Below are positions 7,713 to 14,469 of a stretch of DNA of 64,000 nt, in pieces (the first letter of the stretch is position 1; the number at the start of each line of letters is the position of its first letter). A program made the position numbers and the translations under genes. A model generated the notes under the pieces. It saw nothing but the letters and a program-made list of their open reading frames with translations. It was not told where the DNA came from and ran no database searches. This DNA is from Stutzerimonas stutzeri RCH2 (GTDB lineage: Bacteria; Pseudomonadota; Gammaproteobacteria; Pseudomonadales; Pseudomonadaceae): contig NC_019936.1 in assembly GCF_000327065.1 (NCBI RefSeq), positions 3,314,001-3,378,000 on the forward strand. The letters run 5' to 3'.

Positions 7713-7917
7713 TTTGCGATGTCTTTTTCTAATTAGTCTTACGGTTGCAATAAGAGCGAAGTGAAACGAGAGCGATTATTGCCGAACGTAGTGAGATAGC
7801 TTCTCCCGCCTTTTAAAAACATAACCCTAAAAAATCATTAAACCAAATTTGACTTAATTCCAAGTCAAAACTGCGGGCTTCTATTGCCCGAATTTTATAA
7901 CCAAGAGGAAACACAAA
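7713..7917. other. intergenic leader with inverted repeats
   Basis: Contains GCAATAA near 7750 and TTATTGC near 7776 in inverted order, a stem TTTGACTT/AAGTCAAA (7848-7855 with 7862-7869), and a hairpin CGGGC/GCCCG (7874-7890) followed by AATTTTAT. No gene visible. It probably carries the promoter and leader of the operon that begins at 7918. Confidence 0.4.
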
Positions 7918-8388
7918 ATGAAAGAACACGTACAACAACCTAAATTTATCAATGAACAAGAGCTTGATGCTCGGATTGAAAAAGCTCAATCAGCTTATAA
8001 GAACAGCCACGCCGCTTGCTCCCGTGTGAATGAGGGAATTCTGCCCATTTACACGAAACGAGTTCTTGAGTTTGTAGCGCAAGGTTATACGTTCGCTGAA
8101 CACCTGCCCTGTTCTGCTCATCCCGGCAGCTATACAGCCTATATGCTCAAGCCTGAACATATTCAACAGGAAGAACTAAATACCATCGCTGTTGACGTAA
8201 AAGAAAAGTATCTCGCTGACATTGAGGATTACAACAAGCATCAAGAAAATCTTCTTACAGAGCAACTGTATCAAGCTGAGAAACGAAAGCAGGAAGAAGC
8301 AGAGCGCAAGAAAGAAGAAGCTCTTCGCAAGAAAGCTGCTCAAGAAGCAAAAGAATATTTCCAATCGATTCAACAGGAGGCTAAATAA
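7918..8388 (+). CDS. unknown protein with C-terminal charged coiled coil
   Basis: 156 residues, AAGAGGAAA ribosome site. Residues 1-100 are a mixed domain I do not recognise; residues 110-156 are a long helix rich in Glu, Lys and Ala that should form a coiled coil. The stop overlaps the next start (TAATG), so it leads the operon that ends with the tape measure gene. By position it could be a morphogenesis or scaffold-like factor, without sequence proof. Confidence 0.65.
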   Translation: MKEHVQQPKFINEQELDARIEKAQSAYKNSHAACSRVNEGILPIYTKRVLEFVAQGYTFAEHLPCSAHPGSYTAYMLKPEHIQQEELNTIAVDVKEKYLADIEDYNKHQENLLTEQLYQAEKRKQEEAERKKEEALRKKAAQEAKEYFQSIQQEAK

Positions 8389-8618
8389 TGAGCACTGATG
8401 CATTTGATCGCGCTATGCGCCGCGCTCTCGAAAAGAAAGCCACCGCACCAGAAGTAAAGAAAACAGAGCCTGTTAAAGCTGTAACCCCTGCTCTCTCAGA
8501 AGAAGAGATTCAACATTATGTGGCAATCATTGCGGAAGCTGCCCAAGGTTTCAATCCAAACGAAAGCACAACAGACCGCATTATCCGTGAACGTCTCGAA
8601 GCCCTTGAGCTTCGTTAA
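8388..8618 (+). CDS. unknown small protein upstream of the tape measure gene
   Basis: 76 residues: a basic N-terminal helix (DRAMRRALEKKA), a Pro/Val/Lys-rich linker, and a helical C-terminal region ending RERLEALELR. Coupled to the preceding gene. A GGGGC-GAAA-GCCCC hairpin follows at 8631. Confidence 0.6.
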   Translation: MSTDAFDRAMRRALEKKATAPEVKKTEPVKAVTPALSEEEIQHYVAIIAEAAQGFNPNESTTDRIIRERLEALELR

Positions 8619-8630
8619 TAAGAACAGGAC

Positions 8631-8650
8631 GGGGCGAAAGCCCCTCTTCT
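8631..8650 (+). terminator. short GNRA hairpin, weak or partial terminator
   Basis: GGGGC, GAAA loop, GCCCC (8631-8644), followed by TCTTCT. The U-run is weak, so this may attenuate rather than end transcription, or protect the mRNA, between the 76-residue and 72-residue genes. Confidence 0.4.
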
Positions 8651-8666
8651 AATAAGGATCAACTAA

Positions 8667-8885
8667 ATGAACAAAACACAAGAACTCCTGCTAAAGCAAT
8701 TCAACCCGGAAAAGCTGGAAGCTATCAAAACTGCAAAGCTCGAAAAGGTCGCTGCTGTCATTGAAGCGGCTGAGCTTCTGCAATCCCTACTCAACGAGCA
8801 GCAGGAAGCCAAGAAAGAACAGATTCTTTTTAAATCTAATCTCAGTGCCAAAGGCTTTGAGAAGGTAGGCCAACAATGCAAATAG
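8667..8885 (+). CDS. small helical protein, possible tail-assembly chaperone
   Basis: 72 residues, almost entirely helical (KLEAIKTAKLEKVAAVIEAAELLQSLL). AAGGA lies ten bases before the ATG. The 3' end overlaps the tape measure gene by 10 bp. In siphophages the genes just before the tape measure gene encode tail-assembly chaperones; here that role rests only on position and size. Confidence 0.55.
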   Translation: MNKTQELLLKQFNPEKLEAIKTAKLEKVAAVIEAAELLQSLLNEQQEAKKEQILFKSNLSAKGFEKVGQQCK

Positions 8886-10540
8886 CATCATATTTTGCCT
8901 CAGTTGGGTTTAACGTTCGAAAGCAAGACCTCAAAGCTGTTGATGCAGCATTGCGGCAGATACAAAAACGCCTTGAGCTTTTCCAAAAGAACATTGGCAA
9001 AAGCCTCACCTTGCCAGAGCTGAAGATTAAGAAAATCACACTCGACAGCCTCTCCGCACAACGCACACTACAAACCGAGCTAAACAGGACTGGTCGCCTT
9101 CTTGAACTTCGTATCGGTAATGTCCGCCTTGACCAAAACAAGATAAATAGTCAGGTTCAGAACGTTTTTCAACGTGCAGCTAACACCGCCCGAATGAACG
9201 TTCGTACAATCGCTGGCACTGGTGGCGGCGGTAATGTTTACCCCATCCCCCGTCTACCACAAATGAATAATGGCGGTGTATTTGGTGCTGGGTTTGGTGG
9301 TGGCTTCGGCGGCAGTATGATCCCCCGCTTTGGGCCTGGAATGATGGGTGCTGCCGGTATTGGGGCTGCTGGTGTATATGGCGCTCAGAAAGTTGGACAG
9401 GCTCAAGACGCGAATGCAAAAGCACAAACCCAACTACTCAAGCTACGAACATCGGGGAGCACTATCGCAGGACAACCAATTGAACAGGCTTTGATTGGGT
9501 TGAGTAATGAGATTGGTGTTAGTGCAGAAGGACAGGTAGACGCATTCAGCCGATTCTTGAAGCAAACCAAAAATGCCAATATGACAAGCGACCAAGGTTT
9601 CAAGCTGTTCAAAGATATGAGCATCGCCACCCGTGGCAATGGCGGCGATCAGCAGAGCATCGAACGCCAATCATACGCTTTGCAGCAAATCCTCGGTATA
9701 GGGTATCTGCGATCCGAAGAACTGAACCAACAATTGGCAGACTCAAACCCCGCAATCAAAGGCTTTATTCAACGAGCCTACACAGAGCGCACAGGCAAAG
9801 AAGGCACGGAGAACTTTCTGCGAGCTATGAGCAGGCGTGAAGTCTCAGTGGCGGATGTTCTTCGTGGTTATGAATTGAGTGCTAAAGCTGCTGCCGGTGC
9901 AGTGGCTCAGATGGCTGATTCGATTGATGGTGAACGTGCCCGGCTTGAAAACTCGAAGTTCTCAGAACAGCTTAGTCGTGTGGGTAGCGACCTGACAGGT
10001 GCAACAGCCGATTATGTCCGTGCACAGGGCGAGCTTCACGAGGCAATGAAACCTCTGCGTGATTCGTTCTATACCCTCGCCGCCGCTGGCACATCAGTAG
10101 CCGCAAAGCTCATCTCGGCTTTTGGTGGCAAGCTCTCTACCGCCCCAGCTCTCAACGGTCAGTTGACCAACGAACAACGCAGCCTCGCACCAATGGCAAG
10201 CAGCACGGGACGTGGCATGTTGTCTGTACCGGATATCCGCGTACTCAATCAGCCTTCGATCCCGCAATTCCTCTCCCCGATGCCAGTGCAGCAAAAGGAG
10301 TGGCAAAAGGCAGCATCTGAATATTCACGCCCCTCGTTCGAGTCTGTGTTGCAGTCAATGCGCCCATCAAGCGTAAGCAACACCACTACTGTCAGCCCTG
10401 GTGCAATCGTGATTCACACACAAGCTACGAACGGTGACCAACTCGCCGCTGAGCTTGAACCACGTATGCGGGAGCTGTTCCACCGAGAGACGACTTCGAT
10501 CTTTCAGGGTGTGATGGTTGAATTCCCCGATCTGGAGTGA
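8876..10540 (+). CDS. small phage tail tape measure protein
   Basis: 554 residues. Residues 1-110 are helical (YFASVGFNVRKQDLKAVDAAL). A Gly-rich hydrophobic stretch at about 120-165 follows. Residues 200-330 match the phage tape-measure N-terminal domain: a LSNEIGVSAEGQ helix pair, then ILGIGYLRSEELNQQLADS followed by NPAI, and SVADVLRGYELSAKAAAGAV. The end (SPGAIVIHTQATNGDQLAAE) is like tape measure C-termini. Tape measure proteins set tail length; at the usual 0.15 nm per residue this one would give about 83 nm. No other tail gene is present. Confidence 0.8.
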   Translation: MQIASYFASVGFNVRKQDLKAVDAALRQIQKRLELFQKNIGKSLTLPELKIKKITLDSLSAQRTLQTELNRTGRLLELRIGNVRLDQNKINSQVQNVFQRAANTARMNVRTIAGTGGGGNVYPIPRLPQMNNGGVFGAGFGGGFGGSMIPRFGPGMMGAAGIGAAGVYGAQKVGQAQDANAKAQTQLLKLRTSGSTIAGQPIEQALIGLSNEIGVSAEGQVDAFSRFLKQTKNANMTSDQGFKLFKDMSIATRGNGGDQQSIERQSYALQQILGIGYLRSEELNQQLADSNPAIKGFIQRAYTERTGKEGTENFLRAMSRREVSVADVLRGYELSAKAAAGAVAQMADSIDGERARLENSKFSEQLSRVGSDLTGATADYVRAQGELHEAMKPLRDSFYTLAAAGTSVAAKLISAFGGKLSTAPALNGQLTNEQRSLAPMASSTGRGMLSVPDIRVLNQPSIPQFLSPMPVQQKEWQKAASEYSRPSFESVLQSMRPSSVSNTTTVSPGAIVIHTQATNGDQLAAELEPRMRELFHRETTSIFQGVMVEFPDLE

Positions 10541-10944
10541 TGCCTGTGATCTATACATGTTTTTCATTCAAACAAGCAGATCACGACAAAGGCGGTCAGC
10601 TTCTTCGGTCCAAAGCAGATGAGTTTTTCTCAAACCCAGCTTTCGGCCTCGCCGCCTCTCAGTGGGCGCACAACGAGCCTTACGGAAAACATTGCCTGCT
10701 GTTGGCCTTTGATCGCCCATCAAGCCCTTTGCCGGATGTTCGAGAGGTGCTGAGTAACGTTCCTTGCGCTTGGATCAGCTGGGTGGGTAGCGTCGTTTTC
10801 GATGATAAATATAGGTTCGATCAATTCGTCATCGGCTATGTCGGCTACTCGATCAACAAGGTTCGTATCCCGTTGTTGCCCGATCTGCCGGGTTATCCAT
10901 CAATACCACCGAAGTACAGCGGCTATTGGCGCAAGGCTAGTTAA
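10540..10944 (+). CDS. unknown protein coupled to the tape measure gene
   Basis: 134-135 residues (MPVIYTCFSFKQADHDKGG...). The ATG at 10540 overlaps the tape measure stop (TGATG), with CTGGAG just upstream; a GTG at 10537 is the alternative. Mixed alpha/beta with many aromatics and a Pro-rich end (LPDLPGYPSIPPKYSGYW). No family recognised. In siphophages this slot encodes the distal tail protein, but I see no such signature. Confidence 0.65.
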   Translation: MPVIYTCFSFKQADHDKGGQLLRSKADEFFSNPAFGLAASQWAHNEPYGKHCLLLAFDRPSSPLPDVREVLSNVPCAWISWVGSVVFDDKYRFDQFVIGYVGYSINKVRIPLLPDLPGYPSIPPKYSGYWRKAS

Positions 10945-10976
10945 ACGTCTGATAACTGTACAAAAAACGTACAAAT

Positions 10977-11010
10977 AAGGGAGCTTAGGCAATCTAGGCT
11001 CCTTGGTTAT
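10977..11010 (+). terminator. stem-loop ending the tape measure operon
   Basis: AAGGGAGCTTAG (10977-10988) pairs with CTAGGCTCCTT (10994-11004) with one bulge and one wobble; GGTTATT follows. A plausible but not U-rich terminator. Confidence 0.5.
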
Positions 11011-11179
11011 TCCTGCTGCATTCGGCTCTATCCGTGATGTTTCCTGCCACTCATGGATTGTTTGTTAAGCCGTTTTCCCTCTCAAACCACAATATTTAGT
11101 GTTTTGTCGCAAGGCAAAGCCCATATCTTGTGTGCTATGTCAATTCACATACGCAAATTCAATTAGGATCATTTTTTAA

Positions 11180-11464
11180 ATGCACAACAGTAATCGAGTC
11201 ATCACCACCGTGTTCGGCATCCTGCCATTCTTGAATGTCGGCCTTCTCGCTTGGGGAATGATTGTTGTAACCAGCGTCCCAGCGACACAAAGCCAGCTCA
11301 CAGCAGCCCATCAGCGGATTGGTGAGCTTGAGCTACGTCAGACAAACACGCTTCAGTATTCAGAAGCCCGAATCAACAGCCTTTCCTCAAGCCTCGATGC
11401 ACATCAGAACGAAACACAGCGTCGATTCAAGGTGCTCGAATCCCGAATCAACACCATGCGCTAA
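11180..11464 (+). CDS. small membrane-anchored coiled-coil protein
   Basis: 94 residues. One membrane helix (about residues 8-30, VFGILPFLNVGLLAWGMIVV) is followed by a long polar helix with heptad spacing (QLTAAHQRIGELELRQTNTL). A TAGGATC site lies about ten bases upstream. Its place between the tape measure operon and the recombinase, and its form, resemble small phage membrane proteins such as spanin-like or exclusion proteins; no firm assignment. Confidence 0.55.
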   Translation: MHNSNRVITTVFGILPFLNVGLLAWGMIVVTSVPATQSQLTAAHQRIGELELRQTNTLQYSEARINSLSSSLDAHQNETQRRFKVLESRINTMR

Positions 11465-11466
11465 CG

Positions 11467-11596
11467 GTGTTCATCAGGGCATAACCTGCTGAACACAAAT
11501 CGATGAACACGCTTCGCTTGATTATCTGTATTCAAGTAGGTTGTGTTCATTGCTTTTCACCCCTACACTGCAAACATCTAAGACGTAGATGAACAC
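11467..11596. repeat. res-like cluster of GTGTTCAT/ATGAACAC boxes
   Basis: Five boxes in alternating orientation between the 94-residue gene and the serine recombinase: GTGTTCAT 11467, TGAACAC 11490, ATGAACAC 11503, GTGTTCAT 11543, ATGAACAC 11589. The first pair spans 30 bp, typical of a resolvase dimer site. Likely binding and recombination sites for the neighbouring enzyme and possibly its operator. Confidence 0.6.
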
Positions 11597-11613
11597 AGCA
11601 AAGGGGCAGGATC

Positions 11614-12156
11614 ATGGCAACGGTCGGTTATGTTCGAGTTAGCACGGTGGACCAGAATACAGAGCGCCAGCTTGACGGCCTCACCCTGGACAAGGTGTTT
11701 GAAGACAAATGCAGCGGTAAGGATGCCCACCGCCCTGCCCTGCAAGCGCTCATCGAATACGTGCGTGAAGGTGACACCGTAGTCGTTCACGACATCAGCC
11801 GTATGGCTCGTAACCTCGAAGACCTGTTGAGCCTCGTTAAAGCCTTCAACAAGCGTGGCGTAGCGGTACGATTCAACAAAGAAGGACTGAGCTTCACAGG
11901 TGAAGCCAATCCCATGCAGGAACTCATGCTTTCTATGCTGGGTGCTGTGTATCAATTCGAACGCTCGATGATGCTGGAGCGTCAGCGGGAAGGCATTCAG
12001 CAAGCCAAGCAGGCAGGCAAATACAGAGGCGGCAGACCTCGTGTCGATGCAGAGGCAATCAAGGCCGCTCTAGATTCTGGCCTATCAATTCGTAAGGCAG
12101 CAGAAGCGCTTGGAGTCGGTATCAGCACTGTCCAGCGAGTGAAGGCCACAGCCTGA
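11614..12156 (+). CDS. serine recombinase (resolvase/invertase family)
   Basis: 180 residues, the normal length for small serine recombinases. The catalytic Ser10 lies in GYVRVSTVDQN; the conserved DISRMARN and the E-helix region GAVYQFERSMMLERQREG follow, and the C-terminus is a Hin-type helix-turn-helix (SIRKAAEALGVGISTVQRVK). It likely resolves dimers of the excised, replicating island or performs an inversion at the adjacent boxes. GGGGCAGG precedes the ATG. Confidence 0.93.
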   Translation: MATVGYVRVSTVDQNTERQLDGLTLDKVFEDKCSGKDAHRPALQALIEYVREGDTVVVHDISRMARNLEDLLSLVKAFNKRGVAVRFNKEGLSFTGEANPMQELMLSMLGAVYQFERSMMLERQREGIQQAKQAGKYRGGRPRVDAEAIKAALDSGLSIRKAAEALGVGISTVQRVKATA

Positions 12157-12178
12157 CCACCTTCGATCCTCTCCCTTC

Positions 12179-12209
12179 AGCCCTGCCGTTCTGGTGGGGC
12201 TTGTTTGTT
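12179..12209 (+). terminator. terminator after the serine recombinase
   Basis: AGCCCTGCC (12179-12187) pairs with GGTGGGGCT (12193-12201), a 9-bp stem with two wobbles, followed by TGTTTGTT. Confidence 0.6.
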
Positions 12210-12475
12210 ACTTGTACAAACACCCCTGAAACGTCGATCAAACATGCCCTAAGCGGCCTCTATAGCAGCTCTAAACGAGCGTTCTCTACCAAACCAGTAC
12301 GCCTACATAGGCTGACGCTTAGCGCTGCTCTGAGTGCTGGATATTTGGGAAAAAGAGCTGTTTCTGGATTCTGAGCTTCGGCGGGCAGTTAAGCCAATCA
12401 GCCCCCGAGCGGGATATTTCCAAGAAGAGAACACCCCTCACCAGATGAATGAAGGGTGCCTGTGTCTGACAGGGG
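12210..12475. other. gene-free stretch between convergent units
   Basis: No supported gene. Small open frames here lack ribosome sites. Two short hairpins near 12437-12475 (ACCCTT.../...GGGT and CCTGT/ACAGG on the minus strand) could end the leftward 104-residue gene. Confidence 0.4.
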
Positions 12476-12790
12476 TTATTTGGACAAGAACGCATCGGCG
12501 GTGTAGGCCGTTTTCCCACTTGGTAGCTGGATAAGTGCGCCGCCGCCGGCCGCTGGATCGAGATAGCTAACGCGCATCGATTGATTGACCAAACGACATG
12601 CTCCACTTGAAATGAGCCGTTGCATTCCTGCTTCGTCTTGATCGATAGCAGCCGCCTTCATGTCCCTCCAGTCGCCACCACTGAAGCAAATGATAGAGTC
12701 GCTTTTCAGCGTCATCTGAGGGTAGCTAGCTCCAAACACAGGCGACGCTGACACAGCGAGCAGAGATAGCGCGAAAGCAAAACGTCTCAT
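12476..12790 (-). CDS. small exported protein of unknown function
   Basis: 104 residues. A clean signal peptide (MRRFAFALSLLAVSASPVFG) is followed by a mature part of about 83 residues with two cysteines (IICF and GACR) that could form a disulfide. No family recognised. Periplasmic location is predicted. Accessory function, for example surface exclusion or phage defence, would be a guess. Confidence 0.65.
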   Translation of the reverse strand: MRRFAFALSLLAVSASPVFGASYPQMTLKSDSIICFSGGDWRDMKAAAIDQDEAGMQRLISSGACRLVNQSMRVSYLDPAAGGGALIQLPSGKTAYTADAFLSK

Positions 12791-12904
12791 TTGAATATCC
12801 TTTTCTTAGGTAGATTTGCCACCTCCGGAGTGATGGCATATCGACATCCTAACGCCGATTCAGTGAGAAACACTACTGCCCTCCGACGTGTGTATATACG
12901 CAAA

Positions 12905-12928
12905 GAAAAGGGGCGGTCGCCCGCCCCT
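12905..12928 (-). terminator. terminator of the leftward small-gene pair
   Basis: On the minus strand AGGGGCGG, GCGA loop, CCGCCCCT, then TTTTCTTT. It lies just after the stop of the 47-residue gene (12936). Confidence 0.75.
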
Positions 12929-12935
12929 CTGAAGG

Positions 12936-13079
12936 TTAGAACAAGGTCAGTTGCCCTGGATGGCTTCTCCAGTGGGCGCATACGTCCTCCCACTGACCAA
13001 AGCGAAACCTCCGGTATGCCCTAACGTGAACACTACGGAACTGCCGCCCATACAGCCTACGTCTACGAGGAGGTCTCAT
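12936..13079 (-). CDS. 47-residue Arg-rich protein ending in a beta-clamp-binding-like motif
   Basis: Starts at an ATG that overlaps the stop of the upstream 51-residue gene (ATGA), with AAGGGGG eight bases before it. The N-terminus is strongly basic (MRPPRRRRLYGRQFR); the last five residues are QLTLF, close to the DNA sliding-clamp-binding consensus QL[SD]LF found in plasmid and phage replication proteins. A terminator follows immediately. The clamp link is inferred from the motif and its free C-terminal position. Confidence 0.65.
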   Translation of the reverse strand: MRPPRRRRLYGRQFRSVHVRAYRRFRFGQWEDVCAHWRSHPGQLTLF

Positions 13080-13231
13080 TTTCGATCCCCCTTCTTGCGA
13101 CGTACTGGCAAGCGCCACACCTTCAGCCCGTAGGCACGGGCGTCCAGCACTTTGTTCCCACACCGGCGATACCGGCAGTATGTGTATTCCTGTCCATCGT
13201 CATCGGATGGAGGTAACTCATTGTGGCTCAT
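13076..13231 (-). CDS. 51-residue basic protein
   Basis: MSHNELPPSDDDGQEYTYC... ending RRKKGDRK. The ATG has TGAGGA seven bases upstream. An acidic start is followed by a Cys pair (YCRYRRCG) and a basic tail. Translationally coupled to the 47-residue gene; the good ribosome sites of both, the overlap and the terminator together support a real leftward operon. Function unknown; nucleic-acid binding is likely from charge. Confidence 0.6.
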   Translation of the reverse strand: MSHNELPPSDDDGQEYTYCRYRRCGNKVLDARAYGLKVWRLPVRRKKGDRK

Positions 13232-13765
13232 AGAAATTCCTCAGAAGGAACCGCCACGAACCGAACGGAACGCAAGAAATTGTCGACTCGCCCTTGACCG
13301 CTTTGTCATTTAGCGCGATAAAACGGTTGAGTGCGTAAGGGTGTATGCCTACAATGCGTGCCTCGCTCAATTCGTGATCGGGTTGGGTATTGCTTCCTCA
13401 GGGTCAGTTTTCCAGGCCGGTCCCTTTGGTAAGCGTTCAGTGTTGCTCTAGGCTCCAGTCGCTTCGCAGCTCCTGGGGCTTTCTTATGCCCACAACAATT
13501 GTGTGGCACGCTTAATGCTACTCGGGCCGACTGGATAGATCAACAGTCTTTTCAACCAAAACACAACATGTAGTGGCATGGCACCGGGAGCCAGCACAGG
13601 ATATCGCCACGACATCCGATTGCAACTTGTGTGTTCTGGGATAAGCTGTGGATAAGTTGTGGGGCACCTGTGCTCAGGTTATGTACAGATTGCTGTAGCC
13701 GGCGTGGTGCTTGGCTTGCCGTAAAAGCCGATCAAATGTACGTCGCATGCTCGATTTGGACTCCC
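13232..13765. other. gene-poor stretch with a perfect DnaA box
   Basis: Contains TGTGGATAA at 13647-13655 (complement of the DnaA box TTATCCACA) next to a near-copy TGGGATAAG at 13638-13646. A leftward 67-codon GTG frame at 13306-13509 is possible but has a poor ribosome site and no recognisable features; a 24-codon leftward frame starts near 13752. I cannot support either as a gene. Confidence 0.4.
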
Positions 13766-14077
13766 TCAGCCCTCCTTCGGCTTCATATCGTGGTGCCCAT
13801 AGTGAAACGGGTACGCAGTACTGTTCTGAAGCTGCACAAGCTCAACGTAGCTTCGGTTGGCCTCTCGCTGTGCCGTCTTAGCCTTCTCGTTCGCAGCGCT
13901 TAGCTCCTGCTGGCATTTCGCATAGAGCTGCACCAGCTTCCGCCGCTCAGCCTTTAGCGCCCTCACCTCGTCCCGTAACTCATGGCACTCCTCTCCAAGC
14001 AGGCGAGCATGTTGTTGCCACATCTCAGCCGGAGTGGGCACACCTAAGAGAAATTCGAAATCATCTGGGCACGACAT
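13766..14077 (-). CDS. LexA-controlled coiled-coil protein
   Basis: 103 residues. Residues 1-25 (MSCPDDFEFLLGVPTPAEMW) form a short head; residues 26-85 are one long charged helix (LRDEVRALKAERRKLVQLYA) that should form a coiled coil. GAGGGG precedes the ATG. A consensus LexA box lies 14 bp upstream, so the gene should be induced by DNA damage. It is the first leftward gene from the right end of the island. Possibly an anti-repressor or induction factor; no family match. Confidence 0.72.
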   Translation of the reverse strand: MSCPDDFEFLLGVPTPAEMWQQHARLLGEECHELRDEVRALKAERRKLVQLYAKCQQELSAANEKAKTAQREANRSYVELVQLQNSTAYPFHYGHHDMKPKEG

Positions 14078-14090
14078 GACAGCCCCTCAA

Positions 14091-14110
14091 TACTGTTTAT
14101 CTATACAGTA
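14091..14110. promoter_or_regulatory. LexA (SOS) box
   Basis: TACTGTTTATCTATACAGTA: CTG, ten bases, CAG, with matching outer TA pairs, the full consensus of Pseudomonas-type LexA operators. It lies just upstream of the ribosome site of the 103-residue gene on the minus strand. Confidence 0.8.
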
Positions 14111-14168
14111 TATCGAGAGAGAGAAGTGTAAGGCAGGGATTTAGATGAGAAGCAGGAGCGTAGATTGT

Positions 14169-14191
14169 TTGGGTAGAAATGTTGGGTAGAA
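14169..14191 (+). repeat. right integrase arm-type repeats
   Basis: TTGGGTAGAA at 14169-14178 and 14182-14191, 13-bp pitch, matching the left-end pair in sequence, spacing and strand. Confidence 0.6.
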
Positions 14192-14248
14192 GTCGAGCAC
14201 GAGCAGCGTCTTAACCAACTGAAATACAAGCATTTTTCGTATTACAGC

Positions 14249-14267
14249 TAGAAGCACAGCTTGTACA
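14249..14267. repeat. attR, 19-bp core repeat with displaced original start codon
   Basis: Second copy of the 19-bp core. On the minus strand the sequence reads GGAGAGG, TCG, then ATG TAC AAG CTG TGC TTC TAG: the host gene's own ribosome site and first six codons, closed by a stop at the island junction. Confidence 0.88.
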
Positions 14268-14410
14268 TCGACCTCTCCGTGCAGATGAAACCGGCCTCGT
14301 TCGGCAGGCGAAGTGGCATTCTGCCATCGATGTTCGCGCCAAATGGTGCGGCGCGTCATAGCTCAGACGACACTTAACGCTGGCGGTTCATAGACCATCG
14401 TCACAAATGA

Positions 14411-14444
14411 AAAAGCCCGCCGATATGCTATCGGCGGGCTTCTG
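14411..14444 (-). terminator. terminator of purL
   Basis: AAGCCCGCCGATA pairs with TATCGGCGGGCTT around a 3-base loop; on the minus strand it ends in TTTTTC. It lies 26 bp past the purL stop codon. Confidence 0.9.
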
Positions 14445-14469
14445 GAGTGGGCTCGGTTGACCAGATCGA

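Larger units (their letters stand above)
3075..14267. mobile_element. 11.2-kb integrated island, candidate phage satellite
   Basis: Bounded by a perfect 19-bp direct repeat (3075-3093 and 14249-14267) and visibly richer in A+T than its flanks. Rightward genes: tyrosine integrase, two zinc-finger and three RHH-like small proteins, SF3 helicase, coiled-coil protein, two small proteins, tape measure protein, an unknown protein, a membrane-anchored coiled coil and a serine recombinase. Leftward genes: an exported protein, two coupled small genes and a LexA-controlled coiled-coil gene. I see no capsid, portal, terminase, lysis, relaxase or conjugation gene. Mobile nature is firm; satellite lifestyle is inferred. 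Confidence 0.9.

Noticed and set aside
13306..13509. A leftward 67-codon GTG frame in the island
   Set aside because: Poor ribosome site, atypical composition and no coupling to its neighbours. Kept only as a possibility in the gap entry.
13631..13903. A rightward 90-codon frame
   Set aside because: It overlaps the 103-residue LexA-controlled gene antisense and has no ribosome site; the leftward gene is better supported.
3075..14267. Island as a filamentous prophage or conjugative element
   Set aside because: No Zot/pI, coat, relaxase or type IV secretion gene is present; the replication protein is an SF3 helicase and there is a tape measure gene.
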